64,000 bases of DNA from Sipunculus nudus (taxonomy: Eukaryota > Annelida > Sipuncula > Golfingiida > Sipunculidae). Positions 1 through 13,038 of the stretch are shown here, one piece after another. The notes under the pieces were generated by a model. It was not told the origin of the DNA. It was given only the letters and a program-made list of their open reading frames with translations, and did no database searches. The stretch is from the NCBI GenBank assembly GCA_026874595.1, contig CM049307.1, forward strand, positions 30,354,362-30,418,361, read 5' to 3'. The position numbers and the translations under genes are program-made. Position 1 is the stretch's first letter. Each line of letters starts with the position of its first letter.

Positions 1-2517
1 TAATTACCCGTGAAGAGTTCATGTAAGATAACTTATACCTTTCTTTTGTCACTTCTTATTAGATAATAGAGCGGGGTACTAGTTAATAAATTTAGGACCA
101 AGTGGGTGGACACTAGTTTAGCGCTTACTGGTGTTTTTACTGGTACCGACTCATTTTTCTTTATTTAAAGGGGGTAGAACAGTACTTCCGGAGACAAGCT
201 CAATACAACATACGCAAAGCGGACCTGGCTTAATCGCTTCACGTGTTGTGATCACATCTTTAATTTACATACGTTTCAGCCTGCTGCCACATTGAACGGT
301 TATAATGTAACTTAAAGATAAGATTATCGATTCGTTTTCTTTTCTGTTTCATGCGGTGTGTCATCCCGGTCTCACTTGGGCTACGACCAGTCTTTGCTTA
401 GCAACGCTCGTCCCATTAACCCTGAGCATTTACATTTTTTTTCTATCAAACTTGATTAATGATTATTGATTATACTTTTGCATAATTTTGATTTCAGGGA
501 TTCAAACTCTAGAAAGACGAATTGATAAAACTACAAATTTGGCAACAACAAAACTGTGTAATCCTTTGATTCCGGAGCACGCGAAACAGTTTGTTTACAT
601 TACATTTTAGTCACATACACAGACACGCGGTGGCGCCACCTCAAATATTTGACGGGGTACCGGTCTTGAAATTCATACAAGTAAACTAGTGCTCACACAA
701 TGATCAAGAGCTGTCATCCTGTTTGCAGTGAGGCTTATATTTTTCTCAAAATAGAGCCGCATGCCTTTGTATCAGGTGATGGAAACATCATTGTCACAGC
801 CCAGTGACAGGTGACATGTACCGATAGACTGCATGGTGAAATATTAAATTTTCATTGGCTCATCTGTCTTCCAAACAACCATGGCGTAACCCAGTGTATC
901 AAATCGATCAAACAGCCAGGCATTCCAGTCATAGCTGTGTAATAGAGGTATCTGATGGCCAGCCATTTAGTCGTAAAGGCCTTTGTGCGCTTCTCCGGTA
1001 TCATTTATATGTTTACTAGTGTAATTTTCAATACGATTCCATACAACGTACTTTTGTGAAAATTGGTGTGAAAATCACTAACCTATTAATGTATCATGTA
1101 AACCCGGTCTTCTTCGCTGTCTTTGTGTGACTGAGACGACCTCTTTATAGATAAAGCAGTACACGGGCGTGGCAGCTGTATTACTTAGCCGTCTTTCTGG
1201 TAATGCTTGGTGGTCGGCGGTAAATCACGTGATTCTGTTACTTCCTGTAGAGGGACGGACATGCCTTGCGGGACACCGATGGCATAAAGGAAATATTTAG
1301 GCGTGCATGCCTATGGTATTAAATTTATTTCCAGGGTTTATTTTACATCCAACTCTGATGCCTCATATTTCCATCTCGTACGTCACATGCCTGGCAACAT
1401 TACTGTATAATGGTTAGAGTAATTAGTGCAAGGTCGTCGGGTGCTGTCTGGGTGTCACTGCTCCGGTACTCCTGTGCTAAGGCCTCTGACAAAGGTCTTT
1501 ACCACAAGCATACAATCTTTACTTTGATGTTAATTGCCACAAGCTGAGGTAGGCTTTAATGTATTTTCTTTACAGATGATAACTGTTTGATTAGATCCTC
1601 TTAAATTAAATAAACATTCTCGCAAAATTTTACATTCTTGATTTTTATTCTAAATCTTTATAGAAAAATAAGTTTGAGAGTTTAATAACTATTCGAGTGA
1701 AGTAACATAAAGCTATATACAAGACATTAATATCCGTGGCGTCCACAGTTCTAACGTCTGAATCTCCCCCTCCTCCTCCCCCAAATCTACTGAGCTACTG
1801 AGGCTATGATTTTGTCAGCTATACTATGGCAAAAATGGTCAATGAATAAAACTTTGAATCCATGGAATAATTATTTTAAAATAAAAGTTGCATACAATGT
1901 ATACGAATGTAGTCCGATGACTAAATATTCAGCATAATATGTATATTATTTGAATAAACCTTTTCCATAAAATGCGCAGTCAAATGGCATACAATTAGCA
2001 CAATATGCTTGATGTTAACCATTTTTAAACAGGAAATAATACAACACTTAATTTATTCAATGAATGAATGGCCTGGTATCACGGGGTGCAAACTATATAT
2101 CACTACTTAACAATTTGACAAATTTTAGATGGTAAAAAGTGTGATAATACTGTGGACAGGCGTATGATACATTTATATTAATTTATTAAGCGGCGTGCAA
2201 GTCATGTAACATTTTAAATAAATGTTATTCTATCAACAAGTGATAGTATTTTCTTTCTGCTGTAACAAGCCATGTGGTGACACTTTATCCACAGTACTGA
2301 CCCCTGCGATATAAAAAAAAGTTTGAATAAACTTTTAAAATATTCATTTATTTGAGAAAACTGACACAGCATATTTGAAAATGTAATTGTATTGGTTAAA
2401 AATTCAAAATAAGCGTAGCACATCATGCAAGGGCCTCATGAAAAGACTGCACAAGCAAATTTATACATGAAATACGTCACTGGACAGTTGCTTATACGTA
2501 TTTTATAAGGATGTCTC
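1..2517. other. Intergenic sequence, no firm gene
   Basis: Both strands carry many stops and no family resemblance was recognised, apart from the weak candidate exon described separately. A T-rich stretch near 430-490 precedes that candidate. The segment near 2182-2187 reads AATAAA on the minus strand and could be the polyadenylation signal of the gene that ends at 2518. Confidence 0.5.
498..610 (+). CDS. Possible terminal coding exon of an unknown gene
   Basis: A T-rich tract followed by TTTCAG at 492-497 is a good 3' splice site. The next 113 bases are open in one frame (two bases of a split codon, then 36 codons) and end in TAG at 608-610. The peptide is hydrophilic and begins with IQTLERRIDKTT. 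I do not recognise it, and I found no upstream exon or nearby polyadenylation signal. It could be the last exon of a gene that starts left of the window, or chance. Confidence 0.2.
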
Positions 2518-5283
2518 TTATTCCGCGAGACTACTGGTTGAGTCAGATTCCAGAACCTCTGACGTATTCTCCAATTGCTGCTCCTTCTTGATCCATCTGC
2601 CGGTGGTCAGTGTGACGGCGGGTAGAGCGCTACCTTCAGGCCGATTGCTGGACGACATCGCATATTTTCTTCTCCCTGATTTCCTAATAAGTAACACAAC
2701 AAGAAATTTTTAATTGTCCGACATAACGAGTCTTGACCTTGAAGTGTATTGTTCTAACAAACCTCTGATCGTTTCCTTAGATCTATACTTTTATAGCTTG
2801 TTGCTGAATGTTTGTATAAGTGGGAGTTGTTCTGTTGTTACCTTTTCTTGAGACACCATGCCATCCAAAGCACGAGTACCAAAACCAGACCAACGACACT
2901 GGCCGGCATTATGATCAAGGCTGAAGTAGAAAAAAACTTTCAGCATCAGGATTAGCCCTGCCAGTGCGTAAGTATTTATGTTTGTACCAAAATGCGTAAA
3001 TAATACGTGATTTCATGCACCGATAAACTTAACTCCGTATTGGCTCTTTTAACTAGAAATAAGGGGGCCAGAGAGTGGTAAATTAGTTATATGAGTTGCC
3101 GCAAGGTGGCGGTACCGATACTAAGTGTGATACAACGTGGGAACATTTTATTTCTCTGTAAGAGGCAACTATTAAGACTTAACCAATTTCATGGACTCGG
3201 CCAGTGTATATCAGGATTTAATAGCAGCTATTCACCTATCTTTTCAATAGAATTTTTGCTTGATACAACGAGGGACTGATTTAGTGATTTTCTGTGACAT
3301 TATTCTTTTGATATAATCAGTAGGCGATGGAAAACACATCATTTACCAGTGGCTGACTCAAGATACTCGTTTTTAAGAATTACCGTTGGGAGACGTTGCT
3401 TGCTTCTCATGATCTGGGATGAATGACGAGGTCGTTGCCAGTGCGTCACCAGCCACGGTCTGATGTTCTCTGGCTGTGGACAGAATACAGCTTTGCACAC
3501 TAGCAGGATGAAGGTGTACTATACTATATTTCTGGTTTTTGGACGTTCATAACATTACATATGACTGCATATTTATACACATAAGCTTAAATTCTCACTG
3601 GCACATAATTATATTGCGGAAAAAGAATAATAAAGATTACATTAACTTCAACTTTTGGTATTATATAACCACGTATTTTCTTTATCCTGGCAGATTAAAG
3701 GGAGCCACTCACCTATTAAGCATGCTGAGTTGACACGAAAAATAACTTCTTCCCTTTCACATAATTTGTACATGCCAAAATATTGCCCTGAAACCATTTG
3801 CTTACTCTTGTTATCGAGTGGTATTAACAGTGGACCGGGCGGGATCATAGGTGTAAACCTAAACACATCGCGTACAACGCCCGGGCAACAACACGTGTCA
3901 ATCAGGAGATGCCATGACTGACTTGGTCCAAAACATGTAGTGCATGTTTCCGCTCGTGTGTTGCGGCTCACAATCGGACCTCCGGTCACGTGACCTTGTT
4001 ATGATAAACAGACACTCGTGTACTGTGTTTTCCAACATGCAGAACAAAAACTGTTAAACAGCAATACGTAACAAGGTACTGAGACTATGTGCTGGGAAAC
4101 CTTTGTATAAAGCAAAACTAAACTGATAGTGTGAATTAAAAAGCATAACATTGCTCCTGATTATGTCTCTTTAGAGGGAGACTTTGGCTATCAAACATAA
4201 TATGTTACTTACTTCTTAAAAATATAAGAAGGAATCCGGCTTTTCCTGCTTTTGTTTCATATCCAAACGTCGTCCCAGCGGGAAGATCAAAGTGCCGCTG
4301 ATTACAACTGAAACTAAGGAGGAGTTGAACTGAACAATGGACGATTTCCATCGTTATACCATGGTCGCTGTCAATTTGAAAGAAGCAGGCTTTGTTCATT
4401 GACTGGATGGTCTGCGGAAAGTTGTAACTAGCGATGAACCTCTCAGTGTTGTCCTTTAACTTCACTGTGTCATTGCAAGTCCTGTAAACGGAAGCCTTGT
4501 CAACGCATCTGTAATAGACCATGGCAGTCCAGTTTAGGCCACACCTACAAAATACTCTGTGTAGTGCATCTTTCTTTATTAAGCAGGAGGTACCCAGTGC
4601 AGCATTTTCTTTGCACTGCGAGTTCAGTTCCGGAACAGCCGCCTCCTCGATGTTGTTACACGAACCACCGCCAGATGTCGCCTCTGCGTTGACCACGACG
4701 GCCAGAGAATGATCGTATCGACAGCTGGCTGAGAAATCCAACCCGCTTGAGACGTGATATTTTTTTAAAACTGCAATGAATATTAACTAAATCTTATTTC
4801 TGTTGGATGATATAAGAGGGACTGGATCTCTCAAATTTCTTATTTATGGAAAATTGAAACTGGCTTTTAAAGATTTCACACCAAATTGTAGCGCATATAT
4901 GTAAACCTATCCATATAACAAGTATTCGTATGCATTAAAAATTCTCAAATACTATTACTTTAGTCCATCATGTATTTGAAATTTAATTTCTGAAGTGCTT
5001 TTTCTGAATTCGTCGCCTTCCCTTCAATTGCCGTGCTAGTCTGTAACGTACAAAATGTAATGCAATTGGTTGGCACCCTCTTAAAGACTAGCTGTGTGAA
5101 GTTTCTTATCCATTAGCTTTCGGATGCTCGGCAGCGCAAGAATATTGTATTGACCCTTCATATAGTTACACCCTTGGGTTTTTTCTTCGTAAAGCATATT
5201 ACTGATATGTACTTACCATTACTAGGGCTGACTGAAGATAATGCGAAAACGACGAAAAAGTACAGAAATGAGTAGGTCTGCAT
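2518..5283 (-). CDS. Small type I membrane protein with Cys-rich, CUB-like ectodomain
   Basis: Four exons join in phase: 5283-5217, 4728-4213, 2920-2842 and 2683-2518, giving 275 residues. Residues 1-22 are a clear signal peptide (MQTYSFLYFFVV...). The ectodomain (about 23-194) has eleven cysteines and two N-glycosylation sequons (NWT, NDT). Its second half (SYNFPQTIQSMNKACFF...) resembles the start of a CUB domain, but this is a weak family call. Exon 3 encodes a transmembrane helix (VVGLVLVLVLWMAW) followed by a basic stop-transfer stretch. The 50-residue cytoplasmic tail ends SSLAE and has no tyrosine-based signalling motif that I recognise. All introns are GT-AG; the exon 2 acceptor at 4729-4730 was chosen because it keeps the frame. 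A likely polyadenylation signal on this strand lies at 2182-2187. The role is unknown; a cell-surface adhesion or recognition protein is the plainest inference. Confidence 0.8.
2988..3470 (+). repeat. Dispersed repeat copy A (intronic)
   Basis: This segment of the CUB-like gene's second intron resembles 29150-29370. Shared landmarks, in the same order, include ACCGATAAAC, GGCTCTTTT/AGCTCTTTT, GCCGCAAGGTGGC and GGGATGAAT. The copies are clearly diverged. The element class is unknown; no open frame or tRNA-like head was seen. Confidence 0.55.
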
Positions 5284-7227
5284 GTTCTCAAAGAGATGCT
5301 GATCAGCCCCTGCTGAACCAACTGACACTGGAGACATCAGCCAGCTACTTCCGGGTTATACATGCTCTGGTCTCTGACTCTCTCAACAATCAAGTCTCAT
5401 TTCTTAATTATGTATGAACGGCCAATCAACAGCTGCACCACCCACGTCAAAACTCGGTATATAATGACAGAAGTATAGTCTATAAAACATCAGAGCCATT
5501 TGAAAATAAGGAAAGAGTCATTTGTCAGAGCAATTTACGAATGTATAAATATGTTTGCCCACATCTGAAATTATTATCGCTTTTAATGAGAGCTGATAAC
5601 AGCTGATATTTTAGGCAAACAAGGAAGTCAATCAAACACCTCTATATACAATTCATCTCTGATAAAAAAGAATCAATTTAACTAACTGCACCGTTAAGCG
5701 TCAGGATAATGCAAAGTCAACATTATACCCAAGTCATTAATTCAACAAATACGAATAGATCCTCCATCCATTTTCCGGGTTTTCATGGTGTGCTGGATTG
5801 GTTTACCGAATACAGAGAGCAACTGGAAATTTACGATCGCCCAGTAAATGTTACTAAATGACTGCATAACAGGGGAAGGGGTAAGTTGGCCCAATCAATA
5901 CAGCTGACTAGACTTAAGCAATCAAGCTTGTCCTCGCTGATTCGTAGTAACATGTATTGCAGGTACTGCCGTATTGCAGCGATAATATAACTAATTCACA
6001 GCTCTCTGGGTCTCCCACTGCTTCGGCACTGGATTCAAGTCCATCGTTGAGTAAGATTCACGTTCTATTGTGCACAGTTCAGTAGCAAACACAAATACTA
6101 ACACCCTGGCAAGGCTAAAGAAGGCGTAAATTACTGTGGTTTTATACCGTTACTGACACGCGCGTGGCTTATTTGAGGAATAATGTTTTAAAAATAGGTG
6201 CCATGGGCCTTGCTTGCTGAGAGGGGCAATCAAAAGGAGCACGGACGTAGTGACAGAACCCCCCCCCCCCCAAAAAAAAAAATCAATACATCCCCTCCCC
6301 TCCCTTTATTAAAACACCTATCAATATCATCACTGCCCTCCCCCCCCCCCCTATCCCCCATCAGTCCCCTATGATAAACTGGATAAACCTCTCTACCTAA
6401 ATATCATAACTTTCTTCACTCTAAAAACGTATTACGGAATAAATGTTTCCTAAACAAAAATCTTCAGATTTTCGCTCAATTTTCTACACTGAAATTTTAT
6501 CTATAATTTAAAATTGATTTAAACATTCATGGTTTCACTAATGCAATTGATACATGCAATATCATATTTTTTTCTAAATATGTAATACATAACTGAAAGT
6601 TCGTTAGGAGAATATAAGGAAGCTTAATGACTTAATGAATTCATATCTTGAAAATGATGTGCTTATCTACTCAAAGAGTGAAGGGGTCAGAAAGTATACC
6701 AAGTCCCCAAGTCCACAATGTCCCTCTGCCCCAACCCCGAAACAAAGCCCATGATAGCTGCATGTTATAAGTCGTTCAGTGAGCAAATAATATTAATTCA
6801 TATATATATATTTTTTACACACGTCAATACTTGGAGTCCATATTAATAAACCTTTCACGGGAAGTTCTGCATTACAATCAGCCTGAAGTAAAACTTACTC
6901 GCGGAGGGAAATTTCTGTGTATCGGGATAAAAAAAGGCAGACCCAATTGGTATAATGCATTTTATTGATTTTTTTATGTTTCTGTAAACAAGGAAGCTCA
7001 AGGTGACGGTGGGAAAGAAGGCCTGGAATTTTAACATTTATGAAGATCGATAAGTTCAGATCATGTTAAACAAGGAAGAAAGTGCTGCCACATATATCTG
7101 ATATTCAACTTCCAGTGTCTTCTGAATTTTCAGTCTATATTTAACATCCGGGAATACCACTTCCGGTATCATTTCCGGAGGGAGTGATATTCCGCTGATC
7201 ATTTCTGGTTGTTAGTTGGTACATCGT
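5284..7227. other. Intergenic, poly-C and AT-rich tracts
   Basis: No exon or element was recognised. Poly-C runs occur near 6259-6270 and 6339-6350, within a C-rich stretch that ends near 6370. An AATAAA on the minus strand at 6961-6966 is a plausible polyadenylation signal for the gene ending at 7228. Confidence 0.5.
5458..5464 (-). promoter_or_regulatory. Possible TATA box of the CUB-like gene
   Basis: On the minus strand this reads TTATATA and lies about 175 bp upstream of the ATG at 5283. That would put a start site near 5430 and leave a 5' leader of about 150 nt. The match is generic in AT-rich DNA. Confidence 0.25.
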
Positions 7228-10005
7228 TCACCTTGCTTTCTTAGGCTTTTTGAGGCTCTGTAAATAAGCTCCGAGACACTTCTGAGCCGTGTCTGACAAT
7301 AAGTAATCAACAGTCTGATGTTTTTCTTGTTCCCGTGTGGCTTGAAACGATTCTAGGAATGGCTTTTTCAATGTTACTTTCATTTCGCCTCGCCCAGAGT
7401 CTGAAAATATGATCAAAACGTTTCCAAGTATATTTATTTGTAAAATATATAATTATATTTAAATATTATATCTTAATACTCATGTACTATATTTCGCCGT
7501 ATATTAGTAAGCGAGATGAAGTTTTGCATTAACATTTTCATAGTAAGGGTTTGATTGAAAAATACTGTTAACATCACCATGAAGATTCAAATCGGCAAAT
7601 AGGTTTTATTTATGATCAGTCACAAACGCATAACTCATATAATGTATTTTTGTTCAGGTGCACCTGCTTACAGTTAAATGTAAAACAATTTGCATTGTGA
7701 CCTGTTCAACCGTTCAACGTCTGATACTTAATACTAGACAGATGCGCTTACCAGGTATCTTTAGCAGTGTTGCCATTTCCTCTTTAGCAGAATCCAGCAC
7801 CTGGTCGGAGGGTACCAGTTTATCAACCAGACCAACCTGAAGCGCAGAGGATGCTGGGTACATTGTGCCCCGCGTCAGTCCTCGACTTGCCTCACGTGAC
7901 CCCAGTACCTCCATGTACAGGTGACTAAACCTATAACAGTCAAGTGATTTACACATATATTGTTGGGCATGCACAACACCATGATGAAAGGACGCTCTAT
8001 TCTTTATAAAAGTCACATTTTAAAATTAAGGAAAAAAAGCTGATAAATGATTCAGTAGTAAAAGTTTAGTCTAGATTTGTTTCCCATTATATATTAATAT
8101 AAGTTATTACTAAATGAATGCTACTATGGAACCTTTTTATATTTCCGCATGGTTCCCTTTTCAGTTATAATCTTTAGCCGGAGTAAAATATATCTGGAAA
8201 GAGAATGACAGTGCTCTGATGGTTCTGCTTGTGATGGCGATGTGTGTGGATGTGTGTGTGAGAGAGAGAAAGAGAGAGAGAAAAAGAGAAAGAAAGAGAA
8301 ACAGACAGACACCCAGACAGAGAGAGAAAAAAATCTTACCAAACAGGAGGAAGGATCCCCTACAATGAAACAAATCATATAAAAGATTACATTTGCAGAT
8401 ATTTAATTTTGTTTGTTAAAGCGTACCAGTAAAGAAAATGATATTATAAAGCTTAAACGGCTCAATAGTTCAAGGATTGCTTTTATTGAGTTTTCACGCC
8501 CAAACGTTAATTAGGACTACTTCAAACTATTATTGCACAATATAATATTAACACTGACAATAAAAAATATTTATGTATTTAATTTATAAATCTATAACAT
8601 AAAGAAGAGACTCACAAACATGGCTTCGTTGAGTCCGATGGCCGTCTTTCCCTCCGCCATCACTCGGTAGTCTGTACATAAAGTCATCATACAGCCGCCT
8701 GCGGGGGCGTGTCCCTGACAAGAACGGAAATGAACTTTAAATCACTCAACCGCACAATGCCACAGGCGTTGTACTTCCGTCTAATTTAAAACTGTAAACT
8801 TAGAAACGATCTTTAAGTGAATCATAAACAAATCATAAATTTTGGTTGCACATGAAATAAAAAACGACAAATGGTTAAACTTTCTTTAGTCCGTTACATT
8901 TTTTTTTTGCATTTGGGAAAACAGTTTGTGACAAAATAATCGCTCTATTCATCCTCTCTGTTCACATATCTCAATAGCACCTACCCAATAATAGTGTATA
9001 TACATTATAACTACTTACATTTATGGCAGCAACATACGGTATTCGTGCAGAGTAGATCTGTAAGAATATTTCTTGTAGGTGGTGCCAGAATGTGAGCAGG
9101 GATTCTTTGTTCGCTTGGTATATTTCAGAAAGGTCAAGACCAGCTGAGAAAATGCCCGGAATTGCCTGAAAAGAAAAGCAGAGAATATCAAATATTTTTC
9201 ATTAGAAATGTTTTTTTACCATATTCTTTGATGTTTTTGGTAGGAGAGAACTAGCATATAGTAACAGACCATATATAATGTATGGAACTTATTATATGCT
9301 TTTAAGCAAATTTATAGCTCCCTCAAGGCTCCATTTTGAAAATTATTTAATTAAGTTTGATTTATGATATAGCAGCTTGAGAATGAGCACTATCTGAATT
9401 ATCTTAGGAATTAGGGATAAATTGTCTCACGAAAAGTATGCCTACATAAGTGGCATCACTTAAAGATTTTATTTGCATGTCAGTCATTTAATAATAAATA
9501 AATATCCTGCTTAAGTTTTGTACTGCTATTTGCAGATTTATGCATCATGGTGGTTTATATGCATAATATAAGATCTATTTTCAAACATCTCAAGAACAGA
9601 TGCAAATTTTGCAGACATATTGATCATATGACTAGTGAGCAGATATGTTATATATTTTAGAGTGACTAAATTTAACTGGTTTGCATGCTTACGTTTGGCC
9701 TACAATCATGTACGATAGTACAGAGTATAATCACTTCTGTTTTATAATTCACATACCGACGTGAGAATGACCCCTTTGCTCTCTGAATTAAGCTGACTAA
9801 GGGTGGTGTGAATAACCTCCATCATGTGTGCCGACATCATGTTCACTGGTTTCAGGTTGAGTGACACAGTGGCGACACCTGAAGTCAAAGCACAATACCG
9901 CACGTAAACAATTATGTATTTAAGATATATTTGCATTGCCACGGAAAAAAATGTACAGGCAAGAGAAGTCAACGTCATTCAACTTATGGACAATAAATAA
10001 GATAA

Positions 10006-10054
<49 letters not shown>

Positions 10055-10909
10055 TATATATTGTAGACAATTCAATAAAGTTTAAACATTCGAGAGCAGG
10101 TGGTATATTAATTGTAGTTAATTTTCAAGTCGTAATATTTGTTTGGGTGCAAGGTACAAGAGTTATAAACGACCATCAGTAAAGACGATTAGTTTTTTCA
10201 TAGATGTCTCAAAGGGTTATTGGTGAAGTTCAATCAGGTCAACTGAGTTTTTGAATTTTCCCGGTTTTGTTTCAAATAATTTCATTAATATTCGTGGCGA
10301 CGACAGAGATAACATTTCTGTCGTCGGTCAATTTAAAAAGGAACATCATTCCGGTTCTGTTAGTTTTCCGTATATGCCATTTAACTGATATATCTGATTT
10401 ACTTTCGAGTCTGCTCAAACAACAGGAGAAATCGGAATTTATTTTGACGGGGTATATAAATAAGCCGTACTTATCATTTACGGTAATCCCGCTTTTGCCT
10501 CTCAGTGCCATCTTGTATTCATCAAGGGAAAGAGGGAAATTCCCTTTTTGTTCTCATATAAGACGGAGGAATAAAATTTAAATTTAAAATCTATTATAAT
10601 AATATACTTAACGTCGATTCAAATCCAATTTAAAGTTAACAGAATATATTTAAAAGAAGAAGTAGTTTCCAGTGTAAACACTAGATGGCACTGTCAGGTA
10701 AATGTGATTTTCAATCAAAAACAGTAATCGTATTTCAAAATAACCTATCAGCAGAACGTAGATGTCCACATAAACTGACCTGTGCTGTCGTCCATGTTCA
10801 CCAGTACTGGTGATGGTTGTCCGGAGCTGAACTGACCACTCTGATTTCTACAGGGGATCAGACGAGCCCTCAGCAGTCCTGGAACCCGTCTTGCTGTCTG
10901 TCCAATCAT
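7228..10909 (-). CDS. ECI1: Enoyl-CoA delta isomerase 1, mitochondrial
   Basis: Seven exons join in phase: 10909-10780, 9878-9757, 9165-9019, 8714-8616, 8359-8340, 7930-7752 and 7400-7228, giving 289 residues, close to the usual length (human about 302). The enzyme moves a 3-cis or 3-trans double bond to the 2-trans position so that unsaturated fatty acids can finish beta-oxidation. The first 30 or so residues are Arg-rich without acids, as in a mitochondrial presequence. The crotonase fold shows FSAGLDL (about 90-96) and GHAPAGGC (134-141), which form the CoA and oxyanion-hole segments. Glu163 in GLNEAMF is at the position of the family's catalytic glutamate. Near the C-terminus, ALQVGLVDKLVP is diagnostic of the isomerase branch. 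All introns are GT-AG. There is no peroxisomal targeting tail of the SKL type (it ends KKAR). The family call is very secure. Confidence 0.96.
8240..8331. repeat. Purine/pyrimidine microsatellite beside the ECI1 microexon
   Basis: On the plus strand this is a GT run followed by an imperfect (GA)n tract. On the gene strand it is a pyrimidine tract of about 90 nt starting a few bases downstream of the microexon's 5' splice site. Such CU-rich RNA can bind PTB-type factors; an effect on splicing here is inference. Confidence 0.8.
8340..8359 (-). CDS. ECI1: 20-nt microexon of ECI1
   Basis: Exon 5 is only 20 nt. It is preceded by TTTCATTGTAG and followed by GTAAGA. It encodes GILPPV plus two bases of a Trp codon that is completed by the next exon. 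Without it the protein would lose the conserved segment after the catalytic glutamate and shift frame. The family carries a similar Gly-Ile-x-x-Pro-x-Trp stretch here, which is how the exon was found. Confidence 0.92.
10009..10060. repeat. (TA)n microsatellite
   Basis: A near-perfect run of TA dinucleotides lies in the first intron of ECI1. It explains no coding signal. Confidence 0.9.
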
Positions 10910-11998
10910 TCTGCCAGCACTCTTCCCTACACGGTATCAATAGTACATCCTCAAACAGTTTCTAAGGGTTCCTTTTCATTAAAAATATGATATTAATATT
11001 TTTGGATTTGTATTCATATTCTGGATGACAGAAATGTCATTATTTATAAGTTCAAGTTATTTTTTATTCCAAAAGTTAAATGCAGGTGCTTGATATTTGT
11101 CTAAATAGTTCTACATTCCCTTATTTAACATTTTGATTCATAAAATTGTTCAGGACGTTGTCAGGTTATGCCATTTTATTGAAATCTTAGTCTAATCCAT
11201 TATACATAAAATAACAAAAATATTTAATTTAAATGGTAGGAGAGAAATAAAAAAAGAACGTAGAAAGAAAGAAACACCTATTTATACATGTGCGTTCATT
11301 ATCAGGTCATGTATTGTAATAACATTTCCTGCCTTATGTATGCATCGATCAGGATGATTGAGTGCTGGGTAATGTGCTACGACAAGATGACAGGTGACCG
11401 TCTGCCCTACAGAACATATGACCACGGGTCACCGGGCCAGGATAGGTCAGGGATCGGGTGTAACAATAAGTGGTATCAGGATCAAGCGATAAGACCTACA
11501 CAGTCTGTCCGTTATTGAGGCCGGTCTCAAGAACGGGAATAGTGATATTGTCACCAGTTAATAAAGAAGGCTGCAAAACGTCATATACTAATGTATCTAA
11601 CCTTGTAAACCAATTTATGTTGACTTCAGTAATTGACCTTCTGGTAAAGAACATTTAATTGTTACCAGTTTTAACCTCTTTATTTCATGGGCGGAGGAAG
11701 GTGCTGTTGTGTGTGTGTGCGGGGGGGGTACAATCTGAAACTGTAGAGTGTCAGTACAGCGAGCAGAGCAATAACTATACATGCGATGTAATGTTAACCT
11801 ATGATTTAGCATAATAATCATAACTGTGTTTACATGTATACTTGTTTTAAAGTACAACAAAAATTACTTACGAAGAATAAATGTCCGTTTCTTGAAACAT
11901 TTTAATGCCGTTGACATGAAATGCAAAGCTTCTTTATAAATTGACATGGCCCCCTGAAGGGGCGTAGACTGGACTGAGGGAGGGGAGGGGGCCATCAT

Positions 11999-12088
11999 CA
12001 GTGGCGGATCAAGAAATTCGAAAACGGGGGGGGGGGGGGTAGGGGCGATAATTTCCATGTTTATGGCAATAGGAAAACGTATATACAA

Positions 12089-12154
<66 letters not shown>

Positions 12155-12939
12155 TTTACTGTACTTTAGATATTTTAGTGTATGAATATATATATATATT
12201 TTTTTTTATTTTCAATTATGAACCATGGTGTAATTAAGGTTATAGTTACAGGTACATGGGGAGGGTATGAGAGGGGGTTTCCCCCTCACATATTGGGGAA
12301 ATTTTTGAATATACAATGTAAAGAGGACATTTTGAGGCAATGTTCACAAAAAAATAAGAATTTCCTGTTCCTGAAAAACTGTTCCCTTATGTCATTGCGT
12401 TATGTAGTCCAAATATTTATATTTCTTCAAAATTAGGATATAAAATTTCAATCACTTTCAAGTTCAAACGAGTCAATGGCGCAAGAGCGCAATCACGTTT
12501 GTAACTATCAAAATATTATCTTTTAAATGTAATTCTCGTGGTGAAAAAAACTGATAAACTGAATTGTTATGCTAAACTTGGCATTTTACCGGGTTCCGTG
12601 GTCTCGACAGCACACAGGACTCCTAAGAGCTCAACAAAGATTGCGAGTTTGAGTACCGGTATCACCAGAGGAGCCGTAAGATTGTTCACGGTCGACCATA
12701 AACCAGGGCCCGGTGCTCGATAGATCTGCAGTTATTCTTCAGCTGTTAATAAATATCCTTATACTCATTTAATAAATTTGAAAGTAATTGTAACTGCAGA
12801 TAACTTAAATAAAGTCTAATTCCTTATTAATCATAAGCAAAATTAATCCCTAAAATCGGAAATATGATAAAATGAGAGATTTTGCAGCTCAACGGGGGGC
12901 CGCGCGCCGAAGGCGCCCCCTCTGGATCCGCCACTGATA
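11999..12939. mobile_element. Possible hAT-like non-autonomous element
   Basis: CAGTGGCGGATC at about 11999 faces its inverse GATCCGCCACTG ending at about 12939, which would bound an element of about 940 bp. Inside are G-rich and C-rich subterminal tracts, TA and ATT microsatellites and no open frame. The same end motif recurs near 46790-46816 and at 63156-63172, and in part near 58138 and 60537, so it marks a dispersed family. No clean 8-bp target duplication was seen; another end-like copy follows directly at 12949-12957, so several insertions may be nested. Confidence 0.4.
12089..12150. repeat. (AT)n then (ATT)n microsatellite
   Basis: An uninterrupted AT run passes directly into an ATT run. 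It lies within the possible hAT-like element. Confidence 0.9.
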
Positions 12940-12962
12940 GCAAATATCCGCCACTGATTTAA

Positions 12963-12965
<3 letters not shown>

Positions 12966-13035
<70 letters not shown>
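12966..13035. repeat. (TA)n microsatellite
   Basis: About 35 TA units next to the CCGCCACTG-type repeat ends. It produces long Ile-Tyr open frames that are not genes. Confidence 0.9.
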
Positions 13036-13038
<3 letters not shown>

